Of a stretch of DNA of 64,000 bases, positions 22,261-30,666 are shown in pieces (positions within the stretch are counted from its first letter, which is position 1; each line of letters begins with the position of its first letter). A program made the translations under genes and the position numbers. This DNA comes from Szabonella sp046295215 (GTDB lineage: Bacteria; Pseudomonadota; Alphaproteobacteria; Rhodobacterales; Rhodobacteraceae), in assembly GCA_046295215.1 (NCBI GenBank), contig JBKBNP010000013.1:1-64000 (forward strand), read 5' to 3'. The notes under the pieces were generated by a model, which was not told the DNA's origin, ran no database searches, and saw nothing but the letters and a program-made list of their open reading frames with translations.

Positions 22261-23450
22261 GCCTCCTCCGGCAGGGTGGGCTCCGGCAGGGCAGGCAGGC
22301 CAAGGATCGCGCGCTTTTCGGCAGGCGTCAGGAAATCGGCAGACCCGACCCGCGCCCATTGCTGGTCGCGCTCCACCGCCAGCGCGGGCACCTGGTCCAG
22401 ATCGGCGCGCAGTTCCGCCTCCTCGTCACCCCATTGCGCCAGCCAATGCGACAGCGCCGCCGTCACCTTGCCCACAAGCGGCAGCACCGTCAGACGGAAA
22501 AATGCCCGGTTCGCCTCCTGATAATTCGCATAGGTCGCATCCCCGGGTATCCCCAGCAGCATCGGCGGCACGCCGAAGGCAATCGCGATTTCCCGCGCCG
22601 CCGCTTCCTTGGTCTTGTGGAACTCCATGTCCGAGGGGCTGAACCCCATCGGTTTCCAGTCGAGCCCGCCTTCCAGCAGCATCGGCCGCCCGGCATTGCG
22701 CGCACCCTGATGGTGGCTTTCCATCTCGCTCACCAGCCGGTCATATTGATCGGTGGTCAGCGACGAGGCCCCGTCCGCGCCCCGGTAGACAATCGCCCCC
22801 GAAGGCCGCGCGGCATTGTCCAGCAGCGCCTTGGACCAGCGGGTTGCCGACACATGCACGTCAATTGCCACCGCTGCCGCCTGTAGGGGCGAAAAGCCGT
22901 AATGGTCGTCCTGCGGATGGAAGCTCTTGATGTGGCAGATCGGGGCCGGGCCATCGCCCACCGCGAACCGGTGCTTGCGGTTGCCCACGGTGTAATCCCA
23001 GGCCACCGGCCAGCCATCGGGGCCGGGCACCACCCCCATGCGGTCGGACCGCAGCACATGCAACTCCCCCGGCATCGTGCCCGTCCCCGGCACCGCCTCG
23101 ACATAGGCATTGCCCGACAACAGCAACTGGCCATAGATCGCCTCGAAAAGCTCCGCCCGCCCCTGCACCGGGTTTGGCCGCCGGATCAGATCCATCACCG
23201 GATGCGCCTCATAACGGCGCTGGCAGTCCTGCAACACGAGCGGAATCGCTGCGGCCGTCTCCGCGATCAGCTTGACCACCCGGAACCCGACCGGATTGCC
23301 CAGAAACCCGGTCTTGGTCAGGCTCACCGTGTCCCGCGCACTCCAGGCCACACGGCCAGAGCCGGACCAGGCAATCACCGGTCCGGTGGCGGACGCCTTC
23401 TGCTCCACCACTTCGGCGACATTGCCGCGCTTCAGGAAATCGAAAACCAT
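22257..23450 (-). CDS. GTA gp3, portal protein
   Basis: Start at 23450 (MVFDFLKRGNVAEVVEQKAS), nine bases after GAGGAG, giving 397 aa, the usual GTA portal length. The frame is open to 23615 but the extra N terminus is arginine- and proline-rich and unlikely. Portal motifs are FRVVKLIAETAAAIPLVL, GNAYVEAVPGTG, GFSPLQAAAVAIDVH and PPMLLGIPGDATYANYQEAN. Confidence 0.92.
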   Translation of the reverse strand: MVFDFLKRGNVAEVVEQKASATGPVIAWSGSGRVAWSARDTVSLTKTGFLGNPVGFRVVKLIAETAAAIPLVLQDCQRRYEAHPVMDLIRRPNPVQGRAELFEAIYGQLLLSGNAYVEAVPGTGTMPGELHVLRSDRMGVVPGPDGWPVAWDYTVGNRKHRFAVGDGPAPICHIKSFHPQDDHYGFSPLQAAAVAIDVHVSATRWSKALLDNAARPSGAIVYRGADGASSLTTDQYDRLVSEMESHHQGARNAGRPMLLEGGLDWKPMGFSPSDMEFHKTKEAAAREIAIAFGVPPMLLGIPGDATYANYQEANRAFFRLTVLPLVGKVTAALSHWLAQWGDEEAELRADLDQVPALAVERDQQWARVGSADFLTPAEKRAILGLPALPEPTLPEEA

Positions 23451-23568
23451 CTGGGTCAGCTCCTCTCGATCCTTCGGGCCGTCCGGCCCTGCGGACCCCT
23501 TCGCGCCCCCTCGGGGTCGTTCGGGTCTCGCCATGCATCCGGTTTTCGGACAAATTGTTTTAAGAGTG

Positions 23569-24912
23569 TTAAAGCGACCGGACGCTGGGCCGCGCAAAGC
23601 CCTTTGCCGGAGCAATCAGCAGGTCGGTGAGCGCCCAGACCAGCGCATCCACGCGGTCCGGGCTGCCCTTGCCCAGATAGCCGCCCTGCGTCATCTGGCA
23701 CATCTGGTCCTCCAGCGCGCCGAGCCCCGGCAGATGCGCCACGCGCCCCTGTTCATAAAGCGCCGCCACAGGTTCGGCCCGCGCAACCTTGCCCCGACTT
23801 GCCCGCACGGCACGATAAGCCACCAGCGGGTCGATCTGGCGGATCACCGATTCCACCAGATCGCCGCCCTGATTGACCTCTGCCACCAGCCGGTCTGCTC
23901 CGTGCCGCTCCATCGCACGCAGGGCCGCACGCGCCCATTGGTCGGGACTGGCGGCCTTGACGCTGGCATCCTCCAGCACCACCGCGCGCCAGGTCTGCGG
24001 CGGGCCTTGCGTGACCGCGCCCACGACCACTATGCCACAGTCATCCGACCCCGCATTGCCGGTCACCGGCGGGTCCACCGCCACCACGATCCGGTCGAAT
24101 TCGGGGGGTTGCCCGACCCGACCCGCATCCAGCGCCGCTGTGGTCCACAGCGCACCCTCCGCCGCCTCCAGCAACTCGCCACCCAATTCCTGTCGGCCAA
24201 GCGCCGTGCCGCCATAGCGGTTGCGCACCTCCTCCAGAAAGCTTTCGGCAAGATTGGCGCGGTTCGCCTCGGTCGGCGCATGGGTCACGACGGTCGAGGG
24301 GTTTTTCAGGATCGCCTTCAGCACCCCCACATTGCGCGGTGTGGTGGTGACCACCTGTCGCGGGTTGTCGCCCAGACGCAGCGCGAATTGCAGCATGTCC
24401 CAGGCTTCCTGGCCGCGTTTCCACTTGGCGAGTTCATCGACCCAGGCCGCATCGAATTGCGGTCCGCGCAACGCCTCGGGGTTGGAGGCCGAATAGACCG
24501 TCGCCACCGCCCCGTTGGGCCAGACCAGCCGGTTTCGGCTCGCCTCCCACTGCGGGCGGCGGTCGGGGGGCGAACAGGCGAGGATCCCCGAGGGACCGAA
24601 GATCATGACCTCGCGCGTCTGATCCTCGGTTTCCCCCATCAGCGCGATGCGGCGGGCACGCCCCGGATCGGTCGGGCCTGCGCCCTCCACCTCTGCGCGC
24701 ACCCATTCGGCCCCGGCGCGGGTTTTCCCCGCGCCACGCCCCCCCATGATGACCCAGCTTTTCCAGGCCCCGTCGGGCGGCAACTGATGCGGCAGCGCCC
24801 AGAACTCAAAGAGCCAGGGCAGGGCCAGCAAGGCATTGTCACTGAGACCGCAAATGAAATCATCCACCGCTTCCGGTGTCGCGGAGGCGAGCCAGCCTGC
24901 GCCCGATCTCAT
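23569..24912 (-). CDS. GTA gp2, terminase large subunit
   Basis: Start taken at 24912 (MRSGAGWLASATPEAVDDFI), giving 447 aa. It is the packaging ATPase: Walker A GGRGAGKTRAGAEW, Walker B FDAAWVDELAKW, the coupling motif VVTTTPRNVGVLKAIL, and nuclease acidic residues in FDRIVVAVDPPVTG and DRLVAEVNQGGDLV. It overlaps g1 by 53 bases. RcGTA terminases are headful and non-selective, consistent with the absence of an HNH partner here. Confidence 0.93.
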   Translation of the reverse strand: MRSGAGWLASATPEAVDDFICGLSDNALLALPWLFEFWALPHQLPPDGAWKSWVIMGGRGAGKTRAGAEWVRAEVEGAGPTDPGRARRIALMGETEDQTREVMIFGPSGILACSPPDRRPQWEASRNRLVWPNGAVATVYSASNPEALRGPQFDAAWVDELAKWKRGQEAWDMLQFALRLGDNPRQVVTTTPRNVGVLKAILKNPSTVVTHAPTEANRANLAESFLEEVRNRYGGTALGRQELGGELLEAAEGALWTTAALDAGRVGQPPEFDRIVVAVDPPVTGNAGSDDCGIVVVGAVTQGPPQTWRAVVLEDASVKAASPDQWARAALRAMERHGADRLVAEVNQGGDLVESVIRQIDPLVAYRAVRASRGKVARAEPVAALYEQGRVAHLPGLGALEDQMCQMTQGGYLGKGSPDRVDALVWALTDLLIAPAKGFARPSVRSL

Positions 24913-25210
24913 CGCGCGCCGCGTCGAGATCGACGCCGCTCCCGGCCCCGAGTCCGGCCTGTCCGGCAACCTGTCTGCGAAGTTTGTCAACTCTTGTCCT
25001 TTCCTCCATGGCGATCTGATAGGCCATGCGGAAATCCCGCACCGCCTGAAGCGCGGATTTGGCCTGCGCCTCCTGCCCCGCCTCGGCCTCCGGCCCGTCC
25101 AGCGCCAGAACCATCCGGCCCAGCACAAGTGCTGCCTGTGAAAAAATGCCTTCTGCGACCGCCAGCAATTCCACTGGCGGTCGTTCTCCCTCGGAGATTT
25201 CGTTGTTCAT
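24860..25210 (-). CDS. GTA gp1, terminase small subunit
   Basis: Start at 25210 (MNNEISEGERPPVELLAVAE), giving 116 aa. It is helical, with a central coiled-coil region (QAKSALQAVRDFRMAYQIAM) and a C-terminal basic tail (EIGRRLARLRDTGSGG) that would touch gp2. The first RcGTA gene has been shown to encode the small terminase. This is the promoter-proximal gene of the cluster. Confidence 0.82.
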   Translation of the reverse strand: MNNEISEGERPPVELLAVAEGIFSQAALVLGRMVLALDGPEAEAGQEAQAKSALQAVRDFRMAYQIAMEERTRVDKLRRQVAGQAGLGAGSGVDLDAARDEIGRRLARLRDTGSGG

Positions 25211-25259
25211 GTCCTGCTGCACCCGCCTCTCATGCCGTCCCCGCACGAGAGAAATGGAA

Positions 25260-25288
25260 AAGCGGCGTCAGGTTGCCCTGCGCCGCTT
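25260..25288 (-). terminator. terminator-like hairpin in the GTA leader
   Basis: AAGCGGCG/CGCCGCTT (25260-25267 with 25281-25288) on a 13-base loop, followed on the minus strand by TTTTCC. It lies 50 bp upstream of the g1 start. It may be a terminator that shields the GTA from upstream transcripts, or an attenuator within the GTA message, depending on where the promoter is. Confidence 0.5.
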
Positions 25289-25410
25289 GCCCACTTCTTC
25301 TAGCATGTCAAAAGTCCTAGCGCGGACCGCGCGCAAAGTCAAAGTTTTTTCTGTTAGGAAACAGTTACTTGCGATCCACCCCTTAAGGTTTCGTCAAGGT
25401 TTCGAGAAAC
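25289..25410 (-). promoter_or_regulatory. probable GTA promoter region
   Basis: An AT-richer stretch between the mltG terminator and the leader hairpin. It holds TTAA-GGTTTCG-TCAA (25383-25397), one base off the TTAA-N7-TTAA CtrA box, overlapping two direct repeats AAGGTTTCG 11 bp apart (25385-25393 and 25396-25404), and the inverted repeat CTGTT-AGGA-AACAG (25351-25364). CtrA and the activator GafA are known to control GTA expression in Rhodobacter. The start site is not visible. Confidence 0.5.
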
Positions 25411-25415
25411 AGGAA

Positions 25416-25481
25416 GGGGGCGCTCGCGCCCCCTCGCCCGTTCCGGGCTCGCCCCCCGAGGATATTTGTGGACAGAAAAAG
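25416..25481 (-). terminator. mltG terminator hairpin plus C5-GAGGATATTT repeat box (copy 1)
   Basis: GGGGGCGC-TC-GCGCCCCC (25416-25433) followed by the box CCCCCGAGGATATTT-N4-ACAGAAAAAG (25453-25481), 13 bp after the mltG stop. Hairpin and box occur together at several gene ends in this window. Confidence 0.65.
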
Positions 25482-25493
25482 ACGCAGCTTGGG

Positions 25494-26672
25494 TCAGTTG
25501 CCCTGCACGCCCGTCACACCGTCCTGACCGCGCTGCGCCTCGATCTGGCGCCAGCGCGCGACATTCTCGTTATGCTCGGCAAGTGTGACGGCAAAGGCAT
25601 GGCCCCCCGTGCCATCGGCCACGAAGAAGATGTAGGGCGTCTCGTCGGGGTTCAGCGTGGCCTCGATACTCAACCGACCCGGATTGGCGATCGGTGTCGG
25701 GGGCAACCCGTTGATGACATAGGTATTCCAGGGGGTTTCGCGGCGCAGCTCGGACTGGCGCAAGCCACGCCCCAGCACGCCTTCGCCCTTTGTGACGCCA
25801 TAGATCACCGTGGGGTCGGTCTGCAATTTCATGCCCTGGCGCAGCCGGTTCACGAAAACGCTGGCCACCTGGCCGCGCTCCTCGGGCACACCGGTCTCCT
25901 TTTCCACGATGGAGGCCATGATGAGCGCCTCCTGAGGGGTCTCATAGGGCAGGCCGTCCTGCCGCGCCGCCCAGAGATCGGCAAGAATGCGCTTTTGCCG
26001 GTCCTGCATCTGCGCGATCAACGCGGCGCGATCCCCCCCTTTGGCCACATCGTAGCTGTCCGGCGCGAGACTTCCCTCCTCGGGGCGCTCCGCAACCGTG
26101 CCATCAAGGAAATCGGCGCGCTTGAGGCTTTCCAGAACCTGCCAGCTTGTCACACCTTCGGCGAGCGTCACCCGGAACCGCAGATCGCGGTCGGTCGCGG
26201 CATCCAAATAATCCTGCGGCAGTGCCTCGGCGAAGGGGTCAAACGCCACCACCTCGACATAGCGGTTCTGCGTCGGATCCAGTTCACGCAGGATCACATC
26301 TGTCCGCGTGACACCGATCCGGAAGTTCACTTCCCGTCCGCAGGTCGATTGTCCGCCTGCCGTGATGATGTCCAGCACCTGCGACATCGATACGCCCGGG
26401 GGCACAAGATAGCTCCCGAACTTCAGACCGCCCGACTTGTCGGAATAATCCGCCCCGATGCGGAAGATGCGCGCGTCCGAAATCACGCCCTGTCCTTCCA
26501 GCGTCCGGCTGACCGCACTCAGCGACGCACCGCGATCCACCCGGACGCAGGCCGCATCCGCCAGCGGCCCCGGCCCGGCGAATTCCTGCCGTCCCCAGGC
26601 CAGAATACCCGAAACCACCACCAGCAAAACGATGATGAGCGTCAGTGCGTTGGAGGCAATGGCCCGCCACAT
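25494..26672 (-). CDS. mltG: endolytic murein transglycosylase MltG (YceG)
   Basis: A 392-aa protein with one N-terminal membrane anchor (ALTLIIVLLVVVSGILAWG) and a periplasmic YceG domain. The catalytic glutamate lies in ALIMASIVEKETGVPEERGQ; other landmarks are VFVNRLRQGMKLQTDPTVIY and INGLPPTPIANPGRLSIEA. It cuts growing glycan strands and so ends peptidoglycan polymerisation. It follows fabF directly (stop and start share 26672), the usual fab-mltG arrangement. Confidence 0.93.
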   Translation of the reverse strand: MWRAIASNALTLIIVLLVVVSGILAWGRQEFAGPGPLADAACVRVDRGASLSAVSRTLEGQGVISDARIFRIGADYSDKSGGLKFGSYLVPPGVSMSQVLDIITAGGQSTCGREVNFRIGVTRTDVILRELDPTQNRYVEVVAFDPFAEALPQDYLDAATDRDLRFRVTLAEGVTSWQVLESLKRADFLDGTVAERPEEGSLAPDSYDVAKGGDRAALIAQMQDRQKRILADLWAARQDGLPYETPQEALIMASIVEKETGVPEERGQVASVFVNRLRQGMKLQTDPTVIYGVTKGEGVLGRGLRQSELRRETPWNTYVINGLPPTPIANPGRLSIEATLNPDETPYIFFVADGTGGHAFAVTLAEHNENVARWRQIEAQRGQDGVTGVQGN

Positions 26673-27934
26673 CAGCCCGCCACCCGTCCGAGGATCAGGC
26701 TCGCATTCGTGCCGCCGAAGCCGAAGGAATTGGACAGGGCCACGTCGATCCGCCGCTTCACCGCCTTGTTGGGTGCGAGGTCGAGCTTCGGTTCCACCGC
26801 GGGGTTGTCGAGGTTGATCGTCGGCGGCGCGATCTGGTCGCGGATCGCCAGCACGCAGAAGATTGCCTCCACCGCACCCGCCGCCCCAAGAAGATGCCCG
26901 ATGGCGGATTTGGTCGAGGACATCGTGGCCCCCGCCGCCGCATCGCCCATCAGCCGCTCCACCGCGCCGAGTTCGATCGTGTCGGCCATGGTCGATGTGC
27001 CATGGGCGTTGATATAGTCGATCTGCGCAGGCTCCAGCCCCGCCCGTTTCAGCGCCATCTGCATGGACCGGTAGCCGCCATCCCCATCCTCGGACGGGGC
27101 GGTGATGTGATAGGCATCCCCCGACAGGCCATAGCCCAGCACCTCGGCATAGATCTTCGCCCCCCGCGCCTTAGCGTGTTCGTATTCCTCCAGAACAACC
27201 ACCCCTGCGCCCTCGCCCATCACGAACCCGTCGCGGTCGGCATCATAGGGGCGCGAGGCCTTGGTCGGATCGTCGGCACGCTTGGTCGACAGCGCCTTGC
27301 AGGCATTGAAGCCCGCAATCCCGATCTCCGAGATCGGGCTTTCCGCGCCGCCCGCGACCATCACATCGGCATCGCCCCACTGGATCAGCCGCGCGGCATC
27401 GCCGATGGCATGGGCGCCGGTCGAACAGGCGGTGACAACCGCATGGTTCGGCCCCTTGAACCCGAACCGGATCGACACCTGCCCTGAGACAAGGTTGATA
27501 AGCGCGCCGGGAATGAAGAACGGCGATACCCGCTTTGCCCCCTTTTCCTTGATGAGGACGGCAGTTTCCGCAATCGAGGTCAGCCCGCCGATGCCCGAGC
27601 CGATCATTACCCCGGTGCGGCATTTTTCTTCCTCGGTCTGTGGAACCCAGCCCGAATCCGTGACCGCCTGCTGTGCCGCCGCCATTCCGTAGAGGATGAA
27701 GTCATCAACCTTGCGGCGGTCCTTCGGCTCCATCCAGTCATCGGGCCTGAACGTGCCGTCGCTTCCGTCACCAAGAGGGATCTCGCAGGCATATTGTGTC
27801 ACCACGCCCGAGGCGTCGAACCGGGTGATGGGCCCCGCCCCGGACTGCCCTGCAACGAGGCGGGTCCATGTCGCCTCCACCCCGCAGGCAAGCGGTGTGA
27901 CCATTCCCAATCCGGTGACAACGACACGACGCAT
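26672..27934 (-). CDS. fabF: beta-ketoacyl-ACP synthase II
   Basis: Start at 27934 (MRRVVVTGLGMVTPLACGVE), seven bases after AAGGAA, giving 420 aa. The thiolase-fold catalytic triad is visible: Cys in VVTACSTGAHAIGDAA, His in INAHGTSTMADTIE and His in SAIGHLLGAAGAVE. It condenses malonyl-ACP with acyl-ACP in fatty-acid elongation. It lies in the fabD-fabG-acpP-fabF run. Confidence 0.96.
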   Translation of the reverse strand: MRRVVVTGLGMVTPLACGVEATWTRLVAGQSGAGPITRFDASGVVTQYACEIPLGDGSDGTFRPDDWMEPKDRRKVDDFILYGMAAAQQAVTDSGWVPQTEEEKCRTGVMIGSGIGGLTSIAETAVLIKEKGAKRVSPFFIPGALINLVSGQVSIRFGFKGPNHAVVTACSTGAHAIGDAARLIQWGDADVMVAGGAESPISEIGIAGFNACKALSTKRADDPTKASRPYDADRDGFVMGEGAGVVVLEEYEHAKARGAKIYAEVLGYGLSGDAYHITAPSEDGDGGYRSMQMALKRAGLEPAQIDYINAHGTSTMADTIELGAVERLMGDAAAGATMSSTKSAIGHLLGAAGAVEAIFCVLAIRDQIAPPTINLDNPAVEPKLDLAPNKAVKRRIDVALSNSFGFGGTNASLILGRVAG

Positions 27935-28065
27935 GGCAATTCCTTCTGATGCCCGGACCCTTGTTGCGAGGTCCGTTCTTGCCTTGCCTGATACACGCCA
28001 CAACCAAGGCGCGCAAGAATCGGTCGCGATTTGGGCAACAATCCCCGCCTTGCCCACCGAAATGG

Positions 28066-28088
28066 AAAAAGCGCCCCCGACGGAGCGC
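28066..28088 (-). terminator. acpP terminator
   Basis: On the minus strand GCGCTCC/GGGGCGC (one G-U pair) followed by TTTTT, about 30 bp after the acpP stop. It separates the very highly expressed acpP from fabF. Confidence 0.6.
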
Positions 28089-28117
28089 CCTTCCCACAAT
28101 TCAGATCCGGCAGAAGA

Positions 28118-28351
28118 TCAGGCAGCCGCCGAGATGAACTTCACCGCATCGCCGAAGGTCTGGATCGTTTCGGCGGCGTCATCGGGGATCTCGATCCCGA
28201 ATTCTTCCTCGAATGCCATGACCAGTTCGACCGTGTCGAGGCTGTCCGCGCCCAGATCGTCGATGAACGAGGCATTCTCGGTCACCTTGTCTTCCTCGAC
28301 GCCCAGATGTTCGACGACGATCTTCTTCACGCGGTCCGCGATGTCGCTCAT
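28118..28351 (-). CDS. acpP: acyl carrier protein
   Basis: A 77-aa acidic protein with the phosphopantetheine attachment Ser37 in LGADSLDTVELVMAFEEEFG. It carries growing acyl chains to FabF, FabG and FabD. It lies upstream of fabF and has its own terminator. Confidence 0.97.
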   Translation of the reverse strand: MSDIADRVKKIVVEHLGVEEDKVTENASFIDDLGADSLDTVELVMAFEEEFGIEIPDDAAETIQTFGDAVKFISAAA

Positions 28352-28597
28352 GTCTCTTCCTCACAGTTGGGGGCTCTGCCCCGTCTTGGTGTCCCTTGCC
28401 CCGAAAGGCGGTTTTGCCCCCGATTGTTCCGCGGGGGACTTCCGGTCCGCACCAAAGTGCCCGGCATCTTCTGTCGCGCCTATAGCAAGGGCTGCAAGCC
28501 ATGGCAAACGCTTTCCCGATCTGCCCCTGCCCCAGCACCCGGGGCCGGACCCGGCGCGCACCCCGTCAATCCTGCCCGTGCCCTCCGCGCAACGGCG

Positions 28598-29335
28598 TCA
28601 GATCATCGCCATGCCGCCGTTGACATGCAGCGTCGCCCCGGTGACATACCCCGCCTCCGGACTCGCCAGATAGAGAACCGCCGCAGCGATTTCGCCCGCC
28701 TCGCCCATGCGACCGGCCGGAATCTGGCCCAGGATCCGGCCCTTCTGCTCCTCGTTCAGCTTTTCGGTCATCGCCGTCGCAATGAACCCCGGCGCCACGC
28801 AATTCACGGTGATTCCCCGGCTGGCCACCTCTGCGGCAAGGCTCTTGGACATCCCCACCATCCCCGCCTTCGAGGCCGCGTAATTCCCCTGACCGGGATT
28901 GCCTGTCGCCCCGACGATGGAGGAGATATTCACGATCCGCCCCCAGCGCGCCTTCATCATGCCCCGCAGCACGCCCCGGCACAGCCGGAAGGTCGATGTC
29001 AGGTTCACATCCAGAACCGCCTGCCATTCCTCGTCCGACATCCGCATGAACAGATTGTCCCGCGTGATACCCGCATTGTTCACAAGCACATCGACCGATC
29101 CCATCGTCGCCACCGCCGCCTTCGGCAAGGCCTCGACCGAGGCCGCATCGGACAGGTCGCAGGGCAGCACATGCGCCCGCTCGCCCAGATCCGCCGCCAG
29201 CGCCTCCAGCGGCGCCAGTCGCGTGCCCGAAAGACCGACCACCGCCCCGGCCCCATGCAGAACCCGCGCGATCTCCGCGCCGATACCGCCCGATGCCCCG
29301 GTCACAAGCGCCGCTTTTCCCGTCAGATCGAACAT
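28598..29335 (-). CDS. fabG: 3-oxoacyl-ACP reductase
   Basis: Start at 29335 (MFDLTGKAALVTGASGGIGA) after GGAGAGAGGC; an upstream in-frame ATG would add MEKERG. It is a 245-aa short-chain dehydrogenase: nucleotide loop TGASGGIG, NNAG in DVLVNNAGITRDN, catalytic Ser in NISSIVGATG and the Y-x-x-x-K in GNYAASKAGM. It reduces beta-ketoacyl-ACP with NADPH. Confidence 0.96.
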   Translation of the reverse strand: MFDLTGKAALVTGASGGIGAEIARVLHGAGAVVGLSGTRLAPLEALAADLGERAHVLPCDLSDAASVEALPKAAVATMGSVDVLVNNAGITRDNLFMRMSDEEWQAVLDVNLTSTFRLCRGVLRGMMKARWGRIVNISSIVGATGNPGQGNYAASKAGMVGMSKSLAAEVASRGITVNCVAPGFIATAMTEKLNEEQKGRILGQIPAGRMGEAGEIAAAVLYLASPEAGYVTGATLHVNGGMAMI

Positions 29336-29446
29336 GCCTCTCTCCTTTTCCATTCCGCCCCGCCGCGTTCACCCGGTCCGGATACCTTCAGGGGTGAGCA
29401 TTTGCCCCGCAAATCCGGGGGGCAGACCGCCCCCCTTGCGATCCTG

Positions 29447-30379
29447 TCAGCCCCGCAGCGCCGCGATATCCTCCGGCGTGCCAACCGCTTTGGTCACCGC
29501 GTCTTTCGAAATCCGCCGGATCATTCCGGACAACGCCTTGCCCGCGCCGATTTCCCAGAACTCCGAGACCCCGGCCCCCACCATCCATTCGACAGATTCA
29601 CGCCAGCGGACCGATCCCGTTACCTGCGCCACCAGAAGCGCGCGGATGCGGTCCGGTTCCATCACCGCCTCGGCCCGCACATTGACCACCACCGGCACGC
29701 TCGGCGCCGAAATCACCACGCCCGCCAGCGCATCGCCCATCACCGCCGCCGCAGGCTCCATCAACGCACAATGGAACGGCGCGGAAACCGGCAAGAGGAT
29801 CGCCCGCTTGGCCCCGCGCGCCTTGGCGATCTCCACCGCCCGCTCCACCGCCTCGCGATGCCCGGACACCACGACCTGCGCCAGATCATTGTCATTGGCC
29901 GCCTGACAGACCTCACCCTGCGCCGCCTCGGCCGCCACTTCGAGAGCTGTCGCGAAGTCCAGACCCAACAGCGCCGCCATGGCGCCGACACCAACCGGCA
30001 CCGCCTCCTGCATCGCTGCACCCCGGATGCGCAGCAACCGCGCGGTGTCCGCCAGCCCGATCGCGCCCGTCGCACAAAGCGCCGAATACTCCCCCAGCGA
30101 ATGCCCTGCCACGAACTCTGCCGTGCCGACCAGCGGCAAGCCCTCCGCCTCCAGCGCCCGCAGAGCGGCAATGGAGGTCGCCATGAGGGCGGGCTGCGCA
30201 TTCTGGGTCAGCGTCAGATCCGCGATGTCACCCTCCCAGATCAGCGCGGACAGCTTCTCGCCCAGCGCCTCGTCCACCTCGTCAAAGACCGCCTGCGCCG
30301 CCGGATAGGCCTCGGCCAGCGCCCGACCCATACCGATGGTCTGCGCCCCCTGTCCCGGAAATACGAATGCCCGCGTCAT
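29447..30379 (-). CDS. fabD: malonyl-CoA:ACP transacylase
   Basis: A 310-aa protein with the nucleophile Ser94 in AGHSLGEYSALC, the N-terminal FVFPGQGAQTIGMG signature and the catalytic histidine in LPVSAPFHCALME. It makes malonyl-ACP. It is the first gene of the fab run; its 5' region is shared with the divergent b561-YceI gene. Confidence 0.96.
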   Translation of the reverse strand: MTRAFVFPGQGAQTIGMGRALAEAYPAAQAVFDEVDEALGEKLSALIWEGDIADLTLTQNAQPALMATSIAALRALEAEGLPLVGTAEFVAGHSLGEYSALCATGAIGLADTARLLRIRGAAMQEAVPVGVGAMAALLGLDFATALEVAAEAAQGEVCQAANDNDLAQVVVSGHREAVERAVEIAKARGAKRAILLPVSAPFHCALMEPAAAVMGDALAGVVISAPSVPVVVNVRAEAVMEPDRIRALLVAQVTGSVRWRESVEWMVGAGVSEFWEIGAGKALSGMIRRISKDAVTKAVGTPEDIAALRG

Positions 30380-30666
30380 CTGCCCTCCACTGAACTACCA
30401 TCCCCGGAAATAGCCCAGCGCCCCCTCGCGCGCAATCACCCAACCCATCGGGGCCTTTGTCCTGCGCCGTGCCGGCCCTTGTCCCGACCCGATCCAAGCC
30501 CGGCAACCCACCTTGCCCGCGATACAGCCCGGACCAACGCGGCCGCCCCCAAGTCCCGCCATCCCGCACAGATGCTGTGCAGCCCCGGCCTTTCGCAGAT
30601 GCGGCATCGTCCCTACTTTCCGTTTCCAGACCTGCGCCCTGAGCCAGCCCATTGCGGAGCCCGACC

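Larger units (their letters stand above)
11221..25210 (-). mobile_element. complete RcGTA-like gene transfer agent cluster (g1 to g15)
   Basis: Seventeen co-directional genes in the order described for the Rhodobacter capsulatus gene transfer agent: small and large terminase, portal, g3.5, protease, capsid, three connectors, tail tube, g10/g10.1, tape measure, distal tail protein, iron-sulfur hub, cell-wall peptidase and the giant g15. Spacing is tight, with many ATGA overlaps. GTAs are domesticated phages that package random host DNA and pass it to related cells. The lysis and regulatory genes of RcGTA lie elsewhere and are not in this window. No frame is broken, so the cluster looks functional. 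Confidence 0.95.
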
